Positions 23,485 to 32,222 of a stretch of DNA of 64,000 nucleotides are shown here, piece by piece. Every line of letters starts with the position of its first letter. The first letter of the stretch is position 1. The position numbers were made by a program, and so were the translations under genes. Source of the stretch: Terriglobia bacterium (GTDB lineage Bacteria; Acidobacteriota; Terriglobia; Bryobacterales; Bryobacteraceae); NCBI GenBank assembly GCA_020073305.1, contig JAIQFK010000025.1, positions 1-64,000 of the forward strand, read 5' to 3'. The notes beneath the pieces are model-generated. The model was not told where the DNA came from. It was given only the letters and a program-made list of their open reading frames with translations, and ran no database searches.

Positions 23485-24941
23485 ACGTTAGATTCTCGCA
23501 TGGCGACTTCGTGGTGACTCCACTTCGGGCCTTTGTAGCGGTGGCGGGCGGCAACTGCATATAGGATGGCGAGCGCGATCAGCAATCCGGCGAGCGTTTC
23601 GCCCGCAAGCTCATTGGGCGGCATAATCAGCACCACACAGATGAACACCGCGAAGGCGATGGCGATGGCGTTGATCGCCGGTCCGAACCGGCCCAGGCCC
23701 CAGACCGCGGAACCGGGCCAGCCGGAGCCCGCGCGGCGGGCGCGTAGCCCCAGCCAGACCGGGATGATGTAAGCCAGATACAAGGCTACGGTGCTGAGCG
23801 AGGTTACGATGGGAACCGCTTTGGTCCACACCATGGCGGCGATGGATGCGAGCACGATCGACCAAATGGCGGGCGCCGGCGTGCCGTGTCTTGGGTTGAC
23901 CGCGCGCAGGCGGTGCGACCACGGCGTGCCCTCGTCCCGGGCCAAAGAGAAGAGCGCGCGCGAAGCCGAGGTGACGCAGGAAAGGCCGCAGAACCACATG
24001 GCCATGGATGCCAGCGCCGCCATGGCGTTGCCCGCTTTCGCACCCAGTGCGGTTCCCAGGATCGCAATCACCGCGGGGATCGCATTGCCATCGGCGTCTT
24101 TCGCCGCCAGCACGCCGGGAATATTGCGGATAGCAAGGGTCAGGGAAATCAGCAGCAGGTAGCCGACTACGCCCGAGACGGCTACGGAGAGCACAATTCC
24201 CCAGGGCGCATGCCGGCGAGGATCTTCCGTCTCCTCGGCCATGTGCGCCGAAGCATCGAAGCCGGTGTAGGTCCACTGCGCCTGCAACAGGCCCAGCACG
24301 AAGGCCCAAGCGTAGAGAGAGCGGCCGTTGCTGTTGACCGCCTGAAACAAGAAACTCACCGGTTGTTTCGGCGCGAGAAAAAGCAATCCGGCCACCAGAA
24401 TCACGACTCCGGCGATGTGCACGGTAACGCTCAGGTCGTTAAGGATGGCGACGAGCTTGACTCCCCAGTGATTCAGCGCGCCCTGCGTAATGAGAATGAA
24501 GGCGAACATCAGCAGCAGATTGCGCGCAGTGGAAGGTAGGCCCAGAAACGGCAGAATGAACTGGGCACAACTGTAGTTGATGCCGGCCTGTGCGGCGATC
24601 AGGCCGAAAATATTGAGCCAGGCAACCAGCCAGCCGGCGCCGGGGCCCCCGAGATCGGCCGCCCAGTGATACATGGCGCCGGCGGTCGGATAGGCCGAAC
24701 ACAGCTCCGCCATGCTGGCCGCCACCGCAAGCGTGAACAGTGTCGCCAAAGGCCAGCCCAGCGTCATCTCGAGCGGCCCGCCCATCTCCAGCCCGTAGCC
24801 GTACAGCGTTACCGCGCCGGTTAGAATCGAGATGATGGAGAACGAAATAGCGAAGTTGGAAAAACCGCCCATGCTGCGGAACAGCTCCTGGGCGTATCCG
24901 AAACGGCGGAGATCTTCCTGGTCGGAGCGGACCTGGGGCAC
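23481..24941 (-). CDS. APC-family amino-acid/polyamine permease
   Basis: 486 residues with about 12 transmembrane helices. 'LFRSMGGFSNFAISFSIISILTGAVTLYGYGLEMGGP' and 'SMAELCSAYPTAGAMYHWAADLGG' are the first helices of the amino-acid-choline transporter (ACT/GABA permease-like) branch. Inner-membrane secondary transporter for an amino acid, GABA or polyamine. A GTG start lies directly after the CyaY stop (TAG|GTG), and it is coupled by ATGA to the ligase downstream. Co-location with a gamma-glutamyl-amine ligase favours an amine or polyamine substrate. Confidence 0.88.
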   Translation of the reverse strand: MPQVRSDQEDLRRFGYAQELFRSMGGFSNFAISFSIISILTGAVTLYGYGLEMGGPLEMTLGWPLATLFTLAVAASMAELCSAYPTAGAMYHWAADLGGPGAGWLVAWLNIFGLIAAQAGINYSCAQFILPFLGLPSTARNLLLMFAFILITQGALNHWGVKLVAILNDLSVTVHIAGVVILVAGLLFLAPKQPVSFLFQAVNSNGRSLYAWAFVLGLLQAQWTYTGFDASAHMAEETEDPRRHAPWGIVLSVAVSGVVGYLLLISLTLAIRNIPGVLAAKDADGNAIPAVIAILGTALGAKAGNAMAALASMAMWFCGLSCVTSASRALFSLARDEGTPWSHRLRAVNPRHGTPAPAIWSIVLASIAAMVWTKAVPIVTSLSTVALYLAYIIPVWLGLRARRAGSGWPGSAVWGLGRFGPAINAIAIAFAVFICVVLIMPPNELAGETLAGLLIALAILYAVAARHRYKGPKWSHHEVAMRESNV

Positions 24942-25271
24942 CTACAAGCTCACTTCTTCTTTCAGTTGCTTGCTGACGACCCTCTCGATCAGCTCTTTCA
25001 GCGTCTCGCCGGATTCAGTGTGGACAAACGAGTTTTCCACGATATCCCAATCCAGCTTGTAGCTTTTGGCGAGCGCCGAAACCCAGATCTGGCGCACGGG
25101 CGTATTCGGGCTGATGACAAACTTCCCCGGCGGGTCTTCGAATTCGATGCCCAGCGCGCCGGCGTTGAAGTCCACGTCGAAGCCGTAATCATCCGCGGCT
25201 CCGATGAGCGCGCGATGCAAATGGGACAGTGCTTCGTCGGCGCGCTTTTTGAAATCCTGTTCGTCCATCAT
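24942..25271 (-). CDS. cyaY: Frataxin-family iron donor protein
   Basis: 109 residues from the ATG at 25271, which shares one base with the upstream stop (TAATG). An acidic helix (DEQDFKKRADEALSHLHRAL) is followed by the frataxin beta-sheet: 'GALGIEFEDPPGKFVISPNTPVRQIWVSA' and the C-terminal 'SGETLKELIERVVSKQL'. Frataxins bind Fe2+ on the acidic ridge and modulate the IscS/IscU Fe-S assembly complex. An upstream in-frame extension is not family-like. Location directly after an Nramp-type transporter suggests a link to metal entry. Confidence 0.85.
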   Translation of the reverse strand: MMDEQDFKKRADEALSHLHRALIGAADDYGFDVDFNAGALGIEFEDPPGKFVISPNTPVRQIWVSALAKSYKLDWDIVENSFVHTESGETLKELIERVVSKQLKEEVSL

Positions 25272-26512
25272 TAACGTAATCCGCGGAAGATGATTCCCGT
25301 GTATGCCAGCGTCAGGCCGATCATCACTACCACCGTCACCCACGCAATGGCATTATAGCTGCTCGAGTTTACCCACTCGTGAAGCAGACCGGACTTGTTC
25401 ACAAGCAAGATCATGAAGATCAGCACGAAAGGTAATAATACGCCATTGATGACCTGTGAAATCAAGATCACGCGCACTTGCGCGGAATCCGGAATGAACA
25501 GAACCGTGCCGGCGCCGATGACAATGACCAATGTGTACAGCCAATAGAAGATGGGCGCTTCCTGAAACCGGCGGTTCACACCCGATTCGAATCCCAGTCC
25601 TTCACAAACGGAATACGCGGTGGACAACGGAAGAATACAGGCGGCAAACACGGACGCGTTGAGCAGCCCCGCGCTGAACAGCAGGTAAGCATATTGGCCG
25701 AAAGGTTTGAGGGCCAAGGCGGCTTCGGCGGCGCTTTCAATGCGCCTGGGCTGAACGTTCCAGATCGCGCCGGAACACGCGACGATGATGAAGAAGGCGA
25801 TCACCGAGGTCATGAAACATCCCACAATCACTTCGATGCGTGATTCGGTGTATTCTTTGGCCGTAATCCCTTTCTCCACCACCGCGGCCTGCAAATAGAA
25901 TTGCATCCACGGTGCGATGGTCGTGCCCACCATGCCGATCAGCATCCCGATATAGGAACCATTCAGCATCAACACGGGGCGAACGCTGTAAATGGCGGCT
26001 TCCTTCCAGTCCGGCTTCACTAAAATGCCGGATATCACGTAGGTGACGTAGAAAACGCAAGCAAACAGAAAGATCTTTTCCACGCTGCGATAGTTGCCCT
26101 TGACCACGAGCAGCCATATCGCCACCGCGCTAAGAGGAACGGAGATGTACCGGCTGACATGAAACAATCCCAGCGAGCTGGCAACCCCGGCGAAATCGGC
26201 TATGAGATTCCCGACGTTCACCAGTAGTAGCAGCACCATCATGACAAAGGTGATGCGCAGGCCGAATTCCTCGCGGATCAAATCCGACAGGCCCTTACCC
26301 GTGACCGCGCCCATGCGCGAGCACATCTCTTGAGTGATGATCAGCGCAATAGTGATCGGCAGGAGAGTCCAAAGCGGAAGATAGCCGAACTCCGCGCCGG
26401 CGGCGGAATAGGTGTAAATGCCTCCGGCGTCGTTATCGACGACTGCGGTGATGAACCCCGGGCCGAGAACGGCGAGAAAGATCAAGATCCGCGAGCGTAG
26501 CGATTTGAGCAT
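25271..26512 (-). CDS. Nramp/SLC11-like divalent metal transporter with altered metal-site motifs
   Basis: 413 residues, about 11 helices. Helix 1 reads 'GPGFITAVVDNDAGGIYT', where canonical Nramp has DPGN: Asp28 is kept but Asn is Gly31. Helix 6 reads 'GTTIAPWMQFYLQA' (A200-P-W), where canonical has 'MPHN': the metal-binding Met is Ala and the His is Trp. The overall fold and 'TGKGLSDLIREEFG' are Nramp-like. Loss of the Met is the change expected in Nramp-related Mg2+ transporters. It lies 12 bases after an MgtE-like sensor gene and 1 base overlaps cyaY, so it is one operon. Mg2+ or Fe2+/Mn2+ remain open. Confidence 0.85.
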   Translation of the reverse strand: MLKSLRSRILIFLAVLGPGFITAVVDNDAGGIYTYSAAGAEFGYLPLWTLLPITIALIITQEMCSRMGAVTGKGLSDLIREEFGLRITFVMMVLLLLVNVGNLIADFAGVASSLGLFHVSRYISVPLSAVAIWLLVVKGNYRSVEKIFLFACVFYVTYVISGILVKPDWKEAAIYSVRPVLMLNGSYIGMLIGMVGTTIAPWMQFYLQAAVVEKGITAKEYTESRIEVIVGCFMTSVIAFFIIVACSGAIWNVQPRRIESAAEAALALKPFGQYAYLLFSAGLLNASVFAACILPLSTAYSVCEGLGFESGVNRRFQEAPIFYWLYTLVIVIGAGTVLFIPDSAQVRVILISQVINGVLLPFVLIFMILLVNKSGLLHEWVNSSSYNAIAWVTVVVMIGLTLAYTGIIFRGLR

Positions 26513-26524
26513 GTGCAGGTTCCA

Positions 26525-27802
26525 TCACTTGTGCCTCAGCACGGAGATAATGTCGTCCGCGGTGATCACGCCCGCCAGGCGGCCGTCTTCATCCACCACC
26601 GGCAGGGCGAGCAGGTTGTACTTGTCGAACAGCTCGGTCACCTCATCCTGTTTCTCGGTGACATTGGCGGAAATGAGCATCTCGGCGGCGATTTGGCGAA
26701 GCGGTGTCGCGCCCGAAGCGATGAACAGGCGCGCCAGGGGCACGATCCCCGTCAGCCGTCCGTCGCCATCCACCAGGAACAGGGAATTCAGGCTTTCGAG
26801 CTGGTCCTCGTTTCCCTTGAGCGCCGCCATGGCGTCGGCAACGGTAGCGCTCTCATGCAACGAAATGAACTCCGTGTTCATCATGCCGCCAGCCGTGTCT
26901 TCCTTGAACTCCAGCAGTTCGCGCACTTCCGACTCCGGCGCAACCTCCATCTCCTCGAGGATCTCCTCGGAGGTGGATTCCTCGAGGCCCTTCAAAATAT
27001 CGGCAGCCTCGTCCGGCGCCATTTCCTCGACGATATCAGCCGCTTTCTCGGGCTCGAGCGACTCCAGGATACTGGCCTGCATCTTGGGATCGACCTCGGT
27101 GAGCGCCTCGGCGGCAACTTCGCTGTCGATGGTCTCGAAAATCGCTTCGCGCTCGGCCGGACCGAGTTCTTCGACGATGTCGGCCAAATCGGCGGGATGG
27201 ATCGTTTCCAGCTTCTCGTGGGAAATGTTCAGCCGCAGGCGCCGCTGGGGATCCGGCTCGACAATGTTACAGAACTCCCACCGGATGGAGTTGGGTGGAA
27301 TGGCCTTCTGCAGTTTACGGACAATTCGCGAGGGCACCGCTCCCTGGAGCACCCGTCGAAAGATGCTGCGGATCCCGACGTCCACTTCAAGGACGTAGAG
27401 GCAGTTCCGGCTGTTCCCGTTCGAGCCATTGTGCCCGTTCCCATTGCCGGTCGCGCTGCGGACCTCAAAGGTAACGTCGTTGACCCGGACCACTTTGCGG
27501 CCGTTCACGTCGATGATCTGCTGGTCGAGCAGGTCGCGGCCGATGCGCAGCATGTATTCGTCGGAATGATAGGGGGTGAGCACCTCGTCGCCCAGACGGA
27601 TGCCATCGAGCGAGATGGAAGCCACTTGATCGTACCGGACCGTCAGCCAGGCCCAACCGCCGCCCACAAGGAAGCGGTCGATGCGAGCGGGATGCACCAG
27701 GGGCACGATAGCGGCGTCGCGTACACGGCCGATTCGCCGGCCTCGGATATCGAGGACCGGGAGTCCCAACAGTTCGGTGAAGAAGAGGACCGATTCGGCC
27801 AT
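26525..27802 (-). CDS. PRC-barrel / MgtE N-domain / CBS-pair protein without the MgtE membrane domain
   Basis: 425 residues from the ATG at 27802; a TTG at 27808 also fits. Residues about 1-170 resemble PRC-barrel segments, with an Asn/Gly-rich linker near 120-135. About 205-295 are the MgtE N-terminal superhelix ('LHPADLADIVEELGPAEREAIFETIDSEVAAEALTEVD', 'DEAADILKGLEE'). About 300-425 are two CBS motifs ('AGGMMNTEFISLHESATVADAMAAL', 'LPVVDEDGRLAGVITADDIISVL'). In MgtE these domains sense Mg2+ and gate the channel; here no membrane helices follow. The transporter at 25271-26512 is the likely partner. Confidence 0.85.
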   Translation of the reverse strand: MAESVLFFTELLGLPVLDIRGRRIGRVRDAAIVPLVHPARIDRFLVGGGWAWLTVRYDQVASISLDGIRLGDEVLTPYHSDEYMLRIGRDLLDQQIIDVNGRKVVRVNDVTFEVRSATGNGNGHNGSNGNSRNCLYVLEVDVGIRSIFRRVLQGAVPSRIVRKLQKAIPPNSIRWEFCNIVEPDPQRRLRLNISHEKLETIHPADLADIVEELGPAEREAIFETIDSEVAAEALTEVDPKMQASILESLEPEKAADIVEEMAPDEAADILKGLEESTSEEILEEMEVAPESEVRELLEFKEDTAGGMMNTEFISLHESATVADAMAALKGNEDQLESLNSLFLVDGDGRLTGIVPLARLFIASGATPLRQIAAEMLISANVTEKQDEVTELFDKYNLLALPVVDEDGRLAGVITADDIISVLRHK

Positions 27803-27981
27803 CAGCAACGTCCGGGCGCAGAATCTTACCCGAGCGCGACACGGGCGTTAAGCTTTGCCGGCCAGATGTGGTGCGCTCTACATGCGGCTATTGCGCCTGT
27901 TTTCAATATGACTCAGGCGAGTAGAAGGTCGCAAGAAATTTCTGAAAAAATTTGTGAAATGAACGTTCCAGCGGGCGGCCG
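27803..27981. promoter_or_regulatory. Intergenic region upstream of the MgtE-like/Nramp/cyaY operon
   Basis: About 180 bases between sppA and the MgtE-like gene, both on the minus strand, so it must carry the operon promoter. It contains an AT-rich stretch at 27930-27965 and the palindrome AGAAATTTCT at 27934-27943. I could not recognise a Mg2+ riboswitch (ykoK or mgtA type). Confidence 0.35.
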
Positions 27982-29706
27982 TCAGCGAATCTCGATGGTA
28001 TAGGGCATCAGCCGCATCATGCCGCCCCTCGCCCACAGCCGGACTTGCCAGCCTTTGAGAACTCCGCCCAAACGGGACTCCATGACGCTCTCCACCGACT
28101 GGCTGAACAGGATATCGAAAATACTGCGCTTGGGAGGGTAGGTCACCAGATCGATGCGCTCGCCTTTGGGGATCTTCGCTTTCTCCTTCACCAGTTCAAT
28201 CGCGCGGTCAAGCCCCCCCAGTTCGTCGACGAGTCCGTTGGCCTTGGCCTGGGACCCCAGCCAGACGCGGCCCTGCGACAACGGCTCGATTTGGTCGAAC
28301 TTGCGGCGCCGCGCCGCCGCTACCTTGGTAACGAAGCTGCGGTAGTTCTCATCGATGGCGCTGCGCAGCTTCTCTTTCGCGGCGGCCGACATCGGCTGGT
28401 AGTCCGAATCGATATCCGCAAAGCGGCCGCGGCTGAGCAGGTCCTTGGTGACGCCCAGTTTGTCATAAAGCCCGTGAAGGTTTGCTTTCCCGAAAACTAC
28501 GCCAATGGAGCCGGTGAAAGTGCCGGGGTAGGCGACGATCGGGTCACCGGTCATGGCGATGTAATAGCCCCCGGAAGCCGCGGTGTCGGACATGGAAATC
28601 ACCATGGGTTTCTTCTTGCTCAGCAGGTTCATCTCGCGCCAGATGGCGTCGGAGGCGAAGACTTCGCCGCCGGGAGAATCGATGCGCACCACCACGCCCT
28701 TGATTGCGGAATCGTTCCCCACACGCCGCAGGAGCTTGTCGAAGCCTTCCGATTCAATGCCGGAATCGCCCGAAAAGTCCTGCCCGTCTTCACCGCGCGA
28801 AATGCCGCCCTGTCCCGTAACCAGCGCGATCCGCTGCTTCCCGCCGAGGCCGACCGAGGATGCCGGGACCCTCACATAGTCGAAAAGGGAGACCTTGTTG
28901 AGGTCATCGCCTCCCAACTTGCTCTTCACCTCGTCATACATCTGATCTTCGTAGAGCAGGCCGTCGATGAGGCCCTGGTCTCGCGCCTGGGGAGACAGGA
29001 ACGGACCCTGGTCGATGGCCGCCCGGATCTGGTCGGGAGTCTTCTTGCGGGCCGCGGCAATGCCCTGGACCAGGTTGCCGTACAGGTCGTCGAGGATACT
29101 GGTCAGCACTTCCTTGGTCTCGGAGCTCATCGAGCTGCGCGTGAACATATCGCCGAAATCTTTGTATTTTCCGGCGTGCTCGATCTCCACTTCGACCCCC
29201 AGCTTGTCGAGCGTTTTGCGGAAGTACATCAGCTCGAACCGCATTCCTTTGAGGTTCAGTTCGTCCTCGGGATCCATATAGACGCGGGTGGCGGCGGTCG
29301 CCAGATAGTACTCCCGGGCGCCTGGAGTCTTCAGATAGGCGTAAATCGGCTTGCCGGATTTCTTGAAAGTCTCCAGATCGGCGCGGATCTCTTCGAGCTT
29401 GGCCCAGCCAATTTGCAGATCGCGCGGCTCGAAGACAATTGCCCGAATGCGGCTGTCCACGGCTGCTTTGCGCAGTGTGGTCCAGACATCCGCCACCGTG
29501 GGCGGCGTCCTCTGCTGCAGGAAAGGGATGGGAAACTCTACCGGCGCGCGCTCGGGTATCTCGCCTTCCAAATCCAGGATGAGCGTGGAGCCATCGGCGA
29601 CTGAGGGGGCCTTCGGCCGCATACGCGCCAGCGCGAAGATACCGATAAACAGAAACAAGAAAACGAGGATGACGCCGGTGACGACACCGATGAGAAATTT
29701 AGCCAT
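27982..29706 (-). CDS. sppA: Signal peptide peptidase SppA (67K type)
   Basis: 574 residues: an N-terminal anchor (FLIGVVTGVILVFLFLFIGIFAL) then two tandem ClpP-fold halves. The catalytic dyad of the 67K family is present: general base K180 (EHAGKYKDFGD) in the first half and nucleophile S378 (SDTAASGGYY) in the second; 'VRIDSPGGEV' and 'TGSIGVV' also match. It degrades leftover signal peptides in the inner membrane, with the active site on the periplasmic side. Length and spacing are normal. Monocistronic, minus strand. Confidence 0.93.
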   Translation of the reverse strand: MAKFLIGVVTGVILVFLFLFIGIFALARMRPKAPSVADGSTLILDLEGEIPERAPVEFPIPFLQQRTPPTVADVWTTLRKAAVDSRIRAIVFEPRDLQIGWAKLEEIRADLETFKKSGKPIYAYLKTPGAREYYLATAATRVYMDPEDELNLKGMRFELMYFRKTLDKLGVEVEIEHAGKYKDFGDMFTRSSMSSETKEVLTSILDDLYGNLVQGIAAARKKTPDQIRAAIDQGPFLSPQARDQGLIDGLLYEDQMYDEVKSKLGGDDLNKVSLFDYVRVPASSVGLGGKQRIALVTGQGGISRGEDGQDFSGDSGIESEGFDKLLRRVGNDSAIKGVVVRIDSPGGEVFASDAIWREMNLLSKKKPMVISMSDTAASGGYYIAMTGDPIVAYPGTFTGSIGVVFGKANLHGLYDKLGVTKDLLSRGRFADIDSDYQPMSAAAKEKLRSAIDENYRSFVTKVAAARRRKFDQIEPLSQGRVWLGSQAKANGLVDELGGLDRAIELVKEKAKIPKGERIDLVTYPPKRSIFDILFSQSVESVMESRLGGVLKGWQVRLWARGGMMRLMPYTIEIR

Positions 29707-29718
29707 GGCGGCAGGCTC

Positions 29719-30588
29719 CTATGCGCCCGAAAGGATCAGCTCGAACCGCCGGTTGACCTCACGCAAATAGGCCTCTTTTCCGCCTTCGAGCTCGACCGTG
29801 GCCGTCCCCGCGTAACCGATCTCGGCCAGCGCTTTGTACACTTCCGGCCAGTTGATCTCGCCTTCACGCAAGGGAACCCACTCCGCCTTTTGGCGCTTCT
29901 CGAACTTGAAGTCCTTGATGTGAAGCTTCACGATCCTTTTGCCGAGCGTGCGAATCCAATCCTGCGGATAGCCCGAGATTACGACGTTGCCGACATCGAA
30001 GTACGCGCGCACCCACGGGCTCGAGAATTCGTCCACGTAGCGCGCGAATTCCAGCGGGCTCAGCAGAAACTTGTTCCACACCTCTTCGATCCCGATGATC
30101 ACCTTCAACTCCTGCGCCATGGGAATCAATTTGCGGATTTGTTCCTGCGACCGGACCCAGGCGTCGTGATAAGAAGTCTGGGCGTTGACCACCGCGGGAA
30201 CCAGCAGTACCGTGTCCGCGCCCCAGAAGTGCGCATTGCGCAGACTGGTCTCCATTCCCTTCACGCTCTTGGCGACGACCGCAGGATCCGCTGACGAGAG
30301 CGGGTATTCCCAGTGCGCCATATTCATGACGGAATGAATGTTCAGCCCGGCTTTCTCGGCGGCCTTCTTGGCTTCCTCCGCTTCGTGCTCGTCGGGCATG
30401 GTGGGGCATTCGATTTGCTCGAAACCGACGTCGCGCGCGAGCTGGAAACGATCGGCGATGCTCATGCTTTTCGGCAGCATCTCGAATTCCACGGCCTTCT
30501 TGATCGGCAACCGTGCAGACGCTGTGCCCGATCCGGGCCGTAACAAGGTCGCGGCCGCGCCCGCGGCCAGGAACGTTCGTCGGTTCAT
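29719..30588 (-). CDS. Tat-exported sugar phosphate isomerase/epimerase-like TIM-barrel protein
   Basis: 289 residues from MNRRTFLAAGAAATLLRPG, a twin-arginine signal; the upstream reading to 30612 would overlap the next gene and hide the signal. The mature part is an AP-endonuclease-2/xylose-isomerase-like TIM barrel: 'GFEQIECPTMPDEHEAEEAKKAAEKAGLNIHSVMN', 'KVIIGIEEVWNKFLLSP' (metal Glu), 'VRAYFDVGNVVISGYPQDW' (metal Asp), 'VKLHIKDFKF' (metal His) and 'TVELEGG' (metal Glu). It is probably a periplasmic sugar or inositol isomerase/epimerase. It lies 10 bases downstream of a similar gene, giving a tandem pair. Confidence 0.85.
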   Translation of the reverse strand: MNRRTFLAAGAAATLLRPGSGTASARLPIKKAVEFEMLPKSMSIADRFQLARDVGFEQIECPTMPDEHEAEEAKKAAEKAGLNIHSVMNMAHWEYPLSSADPAVVAKSVKGMETSLRNAHFWGADTVLLVPAVVNAQTSYHDAWVRSQEQIRKLIPMAQELKVIIGIEEVWNKFLLSPLEFARYVDEFSSPWVRAYFDVGNVVISGYPQDWIRTLGKRIVKLHIKDFKFEKRQKAEWVPLREGEINWPEVYKALAEIGYAGTATVELEGGKEAYLREVNRRFELILSGA

Positions 30589-30598
30589 GATGTAACCC

Positions 30599-31501
30599 TC
30601 AAGCGAAAGCAAGCCCGAGCTTGCCCGCTACCTTCATAATGTAACGCTTGCCCTCATCGTACTCCTCGGCGGTCTTCAGATGCTCCAGCATCAGCGGCGC
30701 ATCCACCGGCAGTCTGGAAAGCTCCGTGAGATACGCGCCATAGTCCACCTCGCCCCGGCCCGGCACTACTTCAAGGAAATGTACGTTCATCTCCGGGATC
30801 CATTGCAGGTCTTTGGCGTGGCAGGACACGATCCAGGCTCCCAGCTTCCGAAAGCACTCGGAAATGAATTCACCGCTGCGGTAGAACTTGGCGGGGCTGT
30901 TGATGCCGTTGCAAACGTCCATGTGGACGGCGAATCCTTTGCGATCCACCGCCCGGATCAGCTTCAGATACGCATCGGGACCATCCGGCAGGCTCCAACC
31001 CATCATTTCGATGGTGAATTTAGTTCGGTTCGGCTTGATCTGGTCGATTACGTGGCGGCAGTTTTCCACCGTCGCATCGAAGAATTCTTGCGAGAGATTC
31101 TTGAGATGCGGACCGTACCAGACGGTTGGATTGTAGGAACCCGCGATGTCGGGGCAGCAGCGCGCTCCGACCGCCTCGGCCAGCGCCAGCCGCTCCATCA
31201 CGTAGCTCAGGTTTTTGGCGCGCTTACCGGGGTCGGGATCGAGCATGTTGACCCACGCCCCCACCTCCGCGATCACCACATTTTCAGCGGCGAAGGCCTT
31301 TTCGATCTCGCGCACCAGGGCCGTGTCCTCGACCTTGGCCTGGGGGCAATACGCGGCGCTATAGCCCAGCCGGCGATGTTCGCGCGCCAGTTCCCGCGGA
31401 TCATTGCTCTTGAGGAAGATCGGGCCCCCGAGACGAACGGGGCGGCCGGAAGAAGCCGCCAGCGTGGCAGCGGCCGCGCCGACAAAGGCACGACGAGTCA
31501 T
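30599..31501 (-). CDS. Tat-exported sugar phosphate isomerase/epimerase-like TIM-barrel protein
   Basis: 300 residues with a twin-arginine signal (MTRRAFVGAAAATLAASSGRPV). The TIM barrel shows 'LGYSAAYCPQAKVED', 'TKFTIEMMGWSLPDGPD' (metal Glu), 'FAVHMDVCNGINSP' (metal Asp), 'WIVSCHAKDLQW' (metal His) and 'LMLEHLKTAEEYDEGK' (metal Glu). It is the paralogue and operon partner of the gene at 29719-30588 but has diverged strongly, suggesting different substrates. Families of such exported isomerase-like proteins are expanded in Acidobacteria and Planctomycetes that degrade plant sugars. The substrate cannot be read from the sequence. Confidence 0.85.
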   Translation of the reverse strand: MTRRAFVGAAAATLAASSGRPVRLGGPIFLKSNDPRELAREHRRLGYSAAYCPQAKVEDTALVREIEKAFAAENVVIAEVGAWVNMLDPDPGKRAKNLSYVMERLALAEAVGARCCPDIAGSYNPTVWYGPHLKNLSQEFFDATVENCRHVIDQIKPNRTKFTIEMMGWSLPDGPDAYLKLIRAVDRKGFAVHMDVCNGINSPAKFYRSGEFISECFRKLGAWIVSCHAKDLQWIPEMNVHFLEVVPGRGEVDYGAYLTELSRLPVDAPLMLEHLKTAEEYDEGKRYIMKVAGKLGLAFA

Positions 31502-31551
31502 GGATAGATTCTAGCGCGGTAAGAGCCTTGGGGCAGTGTGGGGCGAAAGGT

Positions 31552-32220
31552 CTAGCCGACGCCCACCGGGATCTTGATAACTTTCTTGCGCACGGCATAC
31601 TGCACCAACTGAGCCTTGTTATGGATGTCCAGCTTACGCATCAGGTTGAACTTGTGGGCTTCGATCGTCTTCACACTCAGGTTGAGCATGCAAGCGATCT
31701 CTTTGACCGAGTTTCCTTCGGCCAGAAGCTTGAGGACTTCTTTTTCCCGGGGGGTGAGGGTGGCGAAGCGCGGAAGCCGGTCGGTCGACTTCACGCGCGA
31801 GCGGAAATCGTCCACCAGTTGCGAGAGCATGCGCGGGCTCAGATAGCTGCCGCCGCGATGAATTTCGCGGATGGCATTCAGCAACTCGGGCGCCGGGCTG
31901 TCTTTGAGGACGTAACCGGCTGCGCCCGATTCCATGCATTCCACCAGATAATCTTCGTCGTCGTACATGGTGAGATACAGGATGCGGGTCTCGGGGCGGT
32001 CCTTGCGGATCTGGCGCGTGGCTTCGAAGCTGCTCAGCCCCAGCATTCCGATATCCATCAGGACAATGTCCGGCTTGGTTTCGGCCGCTTGTACGATGGC
32101 GTCGGCCGCATTGGCGGCCTCGCCCACGATTTCCATATCCGGCTCAGAGCCGACCAGGGTCTTGATGCCTTGACGAAACAGCGTGTGATCATCCGTTACC
32201 ACTACTCGAATCTTAGCCAT
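31552..32220 (-). CDS. NarL/LuxR-family response regulator
   Basis: 222 residues from the ATG at 32220 (MAKIRVVVTDDH), 2 bases after the kinase stop; a TTG two codons earlier is possible. Receiver: DD pocket, acceptor D56 (IVLMDIGMLGLSSF), T in YLTMYDD, K in VLKDS. C-terminal HTH of the LuxR type: 'LTPREKEVLKLLAEGNSVKEIACMLNLSVKTIEAHKFNLMRKL'. It is the cognate output for the kinase immediately upstream. Target genes are not evident. Confidence 0.93.
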   Translation of the reverse strand: MAKIRVVVTDDHTLFRQGIKTLVGSEPDMEIVGEAANAADAIVQAAETKPDIVLMDIGMLGLSSFEATRQIRKDRPETRILYLTMYDDEDYLVECMESGAAGYVLKDSPAPELLNAIREIHRGGSYLSPRMLSQLVDDFRSRVKSTDRLPRFATLTPREKEVLKLLAEGNSVKEIACMLNLSVKTIEAHKFNLMRKLDIHNKAQLVQYAVRKKVIKIPVGVG

Positions 32221-32222
32221 AG

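Noticed and set aside
27803-27981. Mg2+ riboswitch upstream of the MgtE-like/Nramp operon
   Set aside because: Too short and no conserved ykoK (M-box) or mgtA-leader elements were recognisable.
26513-28003. Long plus-strand ORF (496 codons) opposite the MgtE-like gene
   Set aside because: Antisense shadow; the opposite strand has well-conserved MgtE N-domain and CBS motifs.
28045-29604. Long plus-strand ORF (519 codons) opposite sppA
   Set aside because: Antisense to an intact SppA with catalytic residues; composition typical of a GC-rich shadow frame.
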